Assembly (NCBI GenBank): GCA_002167215.1
Contig: NHDS01000011.1
Location: forward strand, 70,951-87,675
Direction of reading: 5' to 3'
Length of the DNA stretch: 16,725 nucleotides
Source: Pelagibacteraceae bacterium TMED65
Lineage (GTDB): Bacteria > Pseudomonadota > Alphaproteobacteria > TMED127
Under the pieces are notes generated by a model. It saw only the letters and a program-made list of their open reading frames with translations, searched no databases and had not been told where the DNA came from. The position numbers were made by a program, and so were the translations under genes. Every line of letters begins with the position of its first letter. Position 1 is the first letter of the stretch. Below, in pieces: positions 13,595-16,725 of this stretch.

Positions 13595-14246
13595 ATTGAT
13601 AGAATTGATAAAGAAAATTAAATACGAATTTAAAGATGAGGGTTTGTTAATAAGGGCGTTAACTCACTCAAGCTATAAAAAAAAAGTGCAAAATTATGAG
13701 AAACTTGAGTTTCTTGGTGATAGGGTGCTTGGACTAATAATCTCAAAAAAAATCTTTTTAACTTTTCAAAATGATTCAGAAGGAAACCTAGCAAAAAAAT
13801 TGTCATTATTAGTTTGTAAGGATACATTAGTAAAAATTTCAGATAAAGTTAATTTAAAAGACCATTTGAAAACATCTAAAGAAATTAGTAATAGTTCTTT
13901 AAAATCTATAAAAGCGAATTCAATGGAAGCTTTGATTGGTGCCATTTTTTTAGATTCTGACCTACACGCTGTTGAAAAAGTAATATTAAGACTATGGAAA
14001 GATGAAATTGAGAAAATTGATTTATCAAATCATGATCCGAAATCAAGGTTACAAGAATGGTGTTTGAGAAAAAGAAAAAAACTTCCAATATATAGGTGCA
14101 TTAGTAAAAAAGGACCTGAGCATGATCCAGAGTTTACTTTTAGTGTAGCTTTTGATGAAGAGTTTTTCGCTACTGGCAAAGGAAAAAACAAACAAGATGC
14201 AGAAATCAATGCTGCAAGTATACTTTTAAAACAAATTGAAAAATAA
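13587..14246 (+). CDS. rnc: Ribonuclease III
   Basis: RNase III cuts double-stranded RNA, including rRNA precursors. The 219 residues contain the nuclease domain (about 1-145) with signature YEKLEFLGDRVLG (38-50; Glu41, Asp45). The second active-site cluster is in NSMEALIGAIFLD (111-123), with Glu114. The position that is Asp114 in E. coli is Asn111 here. A double-stranded-RNA-binding domain follows (about 150-218), with SRLQEW, GPEHDPEFTFSV and GKGKNKQDAEINAA. The ATG overlaps the lepB stop by 8 nt, and the last 11 nt overlap the era start, so the four genes are translationally linked. Confidence 0.95.
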   Translation: MSRLIELIKKIKYEFKDEGLLIRALTHSSYKKKVQNYEKLEFLGDRVLGLIISKKIFLTFQNDSEGNLAKKLSLLVCKDTLVKISDKVNLKDHLKTSKEISNSSLKSIKANSMEALIGAIFLDSDLHAVEKVILRLWKDEIEKIDLSNHDPKSRLQEWCLRKRKKLPIYRCISKKGPEHDPEFTFSVAFDEEFFATGKGKNKQDAEINAASILLKQIEK

Positions 14247-15075
14247 AAACAAATATTGTGGAACAGTACTTTTTGTTGGACTTCCGAATGCAGGAAAATC
14301 TACTTTATTAAACTCTATAATTAAACAAAAAATATCAATTGTAAGTCCAAAGGTCCAAACAACAAAAGATCAAATTTCAGGAGTATTTAATAAAGATAAA
14401 ACACAAATAATTTTTACAGATACTCCGGGAATTATTGAAAAAAGAAAATTTTACAATAAACATTATGCAAGAATGACTTTTAATAAAGATATTGATGTAG
14501 ATTTAAATTGTATAATTGTAGACCTTCAAAAAGATATTAATGATAAAAATATTGAAAGTTTAAATTCTTTTTCCAAAAAATTTAAAAAAAATTTTTTGGT
14601 TCTAAATAAAATTGATTTGGTTTCAAACAAAAAAATGTTAGAGGTTTCAAGTCTGTTAAATTCAAAATTAAATTTCTTAGAAACTTTTTTTATTTCAGCA
14701 AAAAAGAATAAAGGGATTGAATATTTTATTGATAGAGTTGCAAAATATATTCCACAAAGAGAATGGCTTTATGAGAATGATATTCTTACCGATAAAGGCA
14801 TAAAATACCAAATTTCTGAAATAACAAGAGAGAAGATATTTAATCTTTTGAACAAAGAGATTCCATATACTACAGAAATTAATACAATGATTGAAGATAA
14901 AAAAGAGATTTGCACCATTTACCAAGATATTTTAGTCCTTAAGGAGTCTCAGAAATCTATTATTATTGGAAAAAATGGAGAAAAAATTAAAATGATAGGA
15001 TCTAGAGCAAGGTTAGATATAGAGAAACTTTTAAAAAAAAAGATTTTTTTGAATTTGATTGTAAAAAAAAAATAA
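14236..15075 (+). CDS. era: GTPase Era
   Basis: Era is a GTPase that binds 16S rRNA and helps mature the small ribosomal subunit. G-motifs are G1 GLPNAGKST (15-23), G2 Thr pair 42-43 in VQTTKDQ, G3 DTPG (62-65), G4 NKID (124-127) and G5 SAK (154-156). The C-terminal KH domain carries IIIGKNGEKIKMIG (242-255). At 279 residues it is about 20 shorter than E. coli Era, and the loss is spread over loops. It starts with TTG within the rnc 3' end; no ATG or GTG is available before the G1 motif. It is followed after 13 nt by recO. Confidence 0.95.
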   Translation: MKNKNKYCGTVLFVGLPNAGKSTLLNSIIKQKISIVSPKVQTTKDQISGVFNKDKTQIIFTDTPGIIEKRKFYNKHYARMTFNKDIDVDLNCIIVDLQKDINDKNIESLNSFSKKFKKNFLVLNKIDLVSNKKMLEVSSLLNSKLNFLETFFISAKKNKGIEYFIDRVAKYIPQREWLYENDILTDKGIKYQISEITREKIFNLLNKEIPYTTEINTMIEDKKEICTIYQDILVLKESQKSIIIGKNGEKIKMIGSRARLDIEKLLKKKIFLNLIVKKK

Positions 15076-15088
15076 CTTTAATTGTATT

Positions 15089-15799
15089 ATGAAAATTATT
15101 GACGAAGGTTTTTTTTTATATTCATCAAGATTTGGAGAAAGTTCGAAAATTCTTTATATTTTTTCAAAAGAAAATGGTTTAGTAAAAGGTTTAACTAAAA
15201 TAACAAAAAAAAATTGTATTAATTTTATGAATCTTGATAAGGTTTTATTTTCATGGAGCTCCAGAGATAAAAATGGTTTAGGTTATTTGAAATGTGAACA
15301 AAAGAATTCAACGTTTCTTGATCATTATTTGTTTTCAATTGTAAAAGCATCCGCTTCTGAATTATGTTTGAGATTTTTACCCTTATGGGAAAAAAATGCC
15401 GATATTTACGAAGACGTTGTAAAATTATCATCACTGAACAATAGGGATAGTAGTTTCTTGATAGGAAGATATCTAAACTGGGAAATAAATTTATTAAAAC
15501 ATTTAGGCTATGGTTTTAATTTAGAATATTGCTATGTGTCCGGAGAAAAAAATAATACTCATTTCATTTCTCCAAAAACCGGAAATGCTGTTAGTTATGA
15601 GGTGGGTAAAAAACTTGCTCATAAATTATTTAAAATTCCATTATGTATGAAAGAAGGTTTTAAAAAAAACCATTATGAAGATTATTTAGATGCAATGAAG
15701 ATAAATCTTTTCTTTTTAAAAAAGATTTTGGATAATAAAAATTTGAGGTTTATTTATAGAGACCAAATAACTAAATTTTATAATAATTTATCAAATTGA
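15089..15799 (+). CDS. recO: DNA repair protein RecO
   Basis: RecO loads RecA on SSB-coated single strands together with RecR. The 236-residue protein has the N-terminal OB-fold (about 1-80: IIDEGFFLYSSRFGESSKIL, then a Phe/Lys-rich stretch). A helical domain follows, with YLNWEINLLKHLGYGFNLEYC around 133-153 and FISPKTGNAVS at about 163-173. The four-Cys zinc motif of many homologues is reduced to one Cys here (in LEYCYVSGE), as is common in Alphaproteobacteria. The overall sequence is divergent, but the segment order and the era neighbour make the call firm. It ends in a 9-nt tail-to-tail overlap with bpt, leaving no room for a dedicated terminator. Confidence 0.9.
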   Translation: MKIIDEGFFLYSSRFGESSKILYIFSKENGLVKGLTKITKKNCINFMNLDKVLFSWSSRDKNGLGYLKCEQKNSTFLDHYLFSIVKASASELCLRFLPLWEKNADIYEDVVKLSSLNNRDSSFLIGRYLNWEINLLKHLGYGFNLEYCYVSGEKNNTHFISPKTGNAVSYEVGKKLAHKLFKIPLCMKEGFKKNHYEDYLDAMKINLFFLKKILDNKNLRFIYRDQITKFYNNLSN

Positions 15800-16504
15800 G
15801 GGAGACCAATTACCTTCCTTGAAATATTCAATATTATTAAAAGATGATTTATAATTCATATTCTCAGATTCTTTAACCCAATAACCAATATATAGGTAAT
15901 TTCCTTGGTTATGTTTCATATTTTCGATTGTTTTTAAAATTAAGTTTTTTCCTAATCCTCTTTTATTTAAATCTGGATTAAAAAAACTATAAACTGCAGA
16001 GTATCCGTCATTTAAAATATCGAGAAGTATTGAGCCATAAAGCTTTTCATCTTTATCAATTAAGTCGAAAATTTTTGTTTCATTTGTTGATTTATGAAAA
16101 AAACCTATAAATTCATTTTCAGTCATGCTTTTCATCCCTCCGTTAGTGTGTCGAACCCTGCAATAGTATTTAAATAAATTAAATCTTTTTTCATTGTAAT
16201 CTTTGTTTACAACTAATGATAAATCATTATTAATCTTTAGGTTTCTTTTGTTACTTTTTGAAAAAATAAATTGTTTTATATTAATTCTTGATGAAATACA
16301 TGAATTACAATCTTTACAAGATGGTATATACATGTGGTTATAGTTTCTTCGAAAGCCTCTCTTTGTTAACTCTGAGACTATATCGGCGCAATCTGGAACT
16401 GAAATACTTACATAAAATCTTCTTTCTTGGTTGCCTTTGATATATGAGCAAGGAAACTCAATAGAACTTCTAAAAAGCAAATCATTTAATTTTACAGTAC
16501 CCAT
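15791..16504 (-). CDS. bpt: Aminoacyl-tRNA-protein transferase (leucyl/arginyl, Bpt/Ate family)
   Basis: This enzyme adds an amino acid (Leu in the Bpt group) to the N-terminus of proteins beginning with Asp or Glu, marking them for ClpS/ClpAP degradation. The 237 residues show the N-terminal domain FPCSYIKGNQERRFYVSI (17-34) and the family's central RGFRRNYNHMYIPSCKDCNSC (49-69), with Cys63, Cys66 and Cys69. The C-terminal acyltransferase (GNAT-like) fold has SAVYSFFNPDL.KRGLGKNLIL and YLYIGYWV. It begins with ATG 2 nt after the stop of the glycerate kinase gene, so both are likely co-transcribed. Sequence alone does not separate leucyl from arginyl specificity; Bpt is the usual bacterial form. 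Confidence 0.92.
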   Translation of the reverse strand: MGTVKLNDLLFRSSIEFPCSYIKGNQERRFYVSISVPDCADIVSELTKRGFRRNYNHMYIPSCKDCNSCISSRINIKQFIFSKSNKRNLKINNDLSLVVNKDYNEKRFNLFKYYCRVRHTNGGMKSMTENEFIGFFHKSTNETKIFDLIDKDEKLYGSILLDILNDGYSAVYSFFNPDLNKRGLGKNLILKTIENMKHNQGNYLYIGYWVKESENMNYKSSFNNIEYFKEGNWSPSI

Positions 16505-16506
16505 AT

Positions 16507-16725
16507 TTATTCAAGCATTATAATTTGTAAATCAGCGACATTTGTATTTGTTCCATTAATTATTACAAGGGAATTAATTTTTTTCAATACCTCATATGAG
16601 TTATTATTATTCAATTCTTTTTCAAGCTCAAAATTAGTAATATCATTTATTTTTGTTAAGCTATCTTGATCAACTATCGCACCTGCTGCATCAGTTGGGC
16701 CATCTCTTCCGTCAGTCCCAATGGA
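16507..16725 (-). CDS. Glycerate 2-kinase (MOFRL family), C-terminal part only
   Basis: Only the last 72 residues are inside the window; the gene begins beyond the right edge. Translation from 16725 opens with SIGTDGRDGPTDAAGAIVD, the hallmark of the MOFRL domain of glycerate 2-kinases (TtuD/GckA, often mis-called hydroxypyruvate reductase), and ends INGTNTNVADLQIIMLE, the standard end of the family. These enzymes phosphorylate D-glycerate to 2-phosphoglycerate, linking glyoxylate/tartronate-type carbon flow to glycolysis. The stop lies 2 nt before the bpt ATG. The match covers only the C-terminus, so integrity of the rest cannot be judged. Confidence 0.9.
   Translation of the reverse strand, partial: SIGTDGRDGPTDAAGAIVDQDSLTKINDITNFELEKELNNNNSYEVLKKINSLVIINGTNTNVADLQIIMLE

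Noticed and set aside
1..16725. Search by eye for tRNA/rRNA genes, CRISPR repeats, IS ends, integrases or restriction/defence genes
   Set aside because: None was seen; the region reads as vertically inherited core genome with uniform A/T-rich composition.

Overview
The window is a strongly A+T-rich (roughly 70% by eye), very compact stretch of bacterial chromosome. The block slt-dapA-smpB-folK-rpoZ-rel-DUF2062-pdxJ-lepB-rnc-era-recO is an alphaproteobacterial housekeeping neighbourhood. The low G+C, near-absent spacers, start/stop overlaps, frequent TTG/GTG starts and scarce Shine-Dalgarno sequences suggest a streamlined, probably marine, alphaproteobacterium of the SAR11/HIMB59/AEGEAN-169 kind. 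The lineage is inferred from gene order and composition only. I see no IS element, prophage, CRISPR array, tRNA or rRNA.

Left part, minus strand (1-4477): three small or partial genes of little or no known function (a partial membrane protein, a 75-residue single-pass protein and a DUF6494 protein) lie downstream of a complete ferric-iron ABC importer. Its ATPase, fused double permease and periplasmic binding protein are separated by only 5-6 nt. The importer is read from one promoter whose start region carries a near-consensus Fur box, so it looks iron-repressed.

Middle, minus strand (4541-7081): a small heat-shock protein gene (IbpA/Hsp20) has a well-built control region: a good sigma-70-like promoter embedded in a 12-bp inverted repeat, then a leader of about 58 nt. 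The leader's last hairpin pairs a CUUGCU sequence with the Shine-Dalgarno, as in ROSE RNA thermometers. Upstream of it lies a soluble lytic transglycosylase gene (slt), which diverges from dapA.

Right part, plus strand (7160-15799): dapA (lysine/peptidoglycan precursor), smpB (ribosome rescue), folK (folate), rpoZ (RNA polymerase omega), a bifunctional (p)ppGpp synthetase/hydrolase, a DUF2062 membrane protein, pdxJ (vitamin B6), lepB (signal peptidase I), rnc (RNase III), era (ribosome-assembly GTPase) and recO (recombination repair). Most join with 0-25 nt gaps or short overlaps and are probably co-transcribed. acpS, commonly between pdxJ and lepB in related bacteria, is absent here. The cluster ends tail-to-tail, with a 9-nt overlap, against a minus-strand pair: an aminoacyl-tRNA-protein transferase (bpt) and the C-terminal part of a glycerate 2-kinase (MOFRL family) that runs off the window.

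Most of the window is ordinary core genome. The most interesting parts are regulatory: the hsp20 leader and promoter palindrome, and the Fur box placed where futA/fbpA transcription and translation start. I see no clear new multi-gene system; the only genes without a recognised role are the small ones at the left edge.
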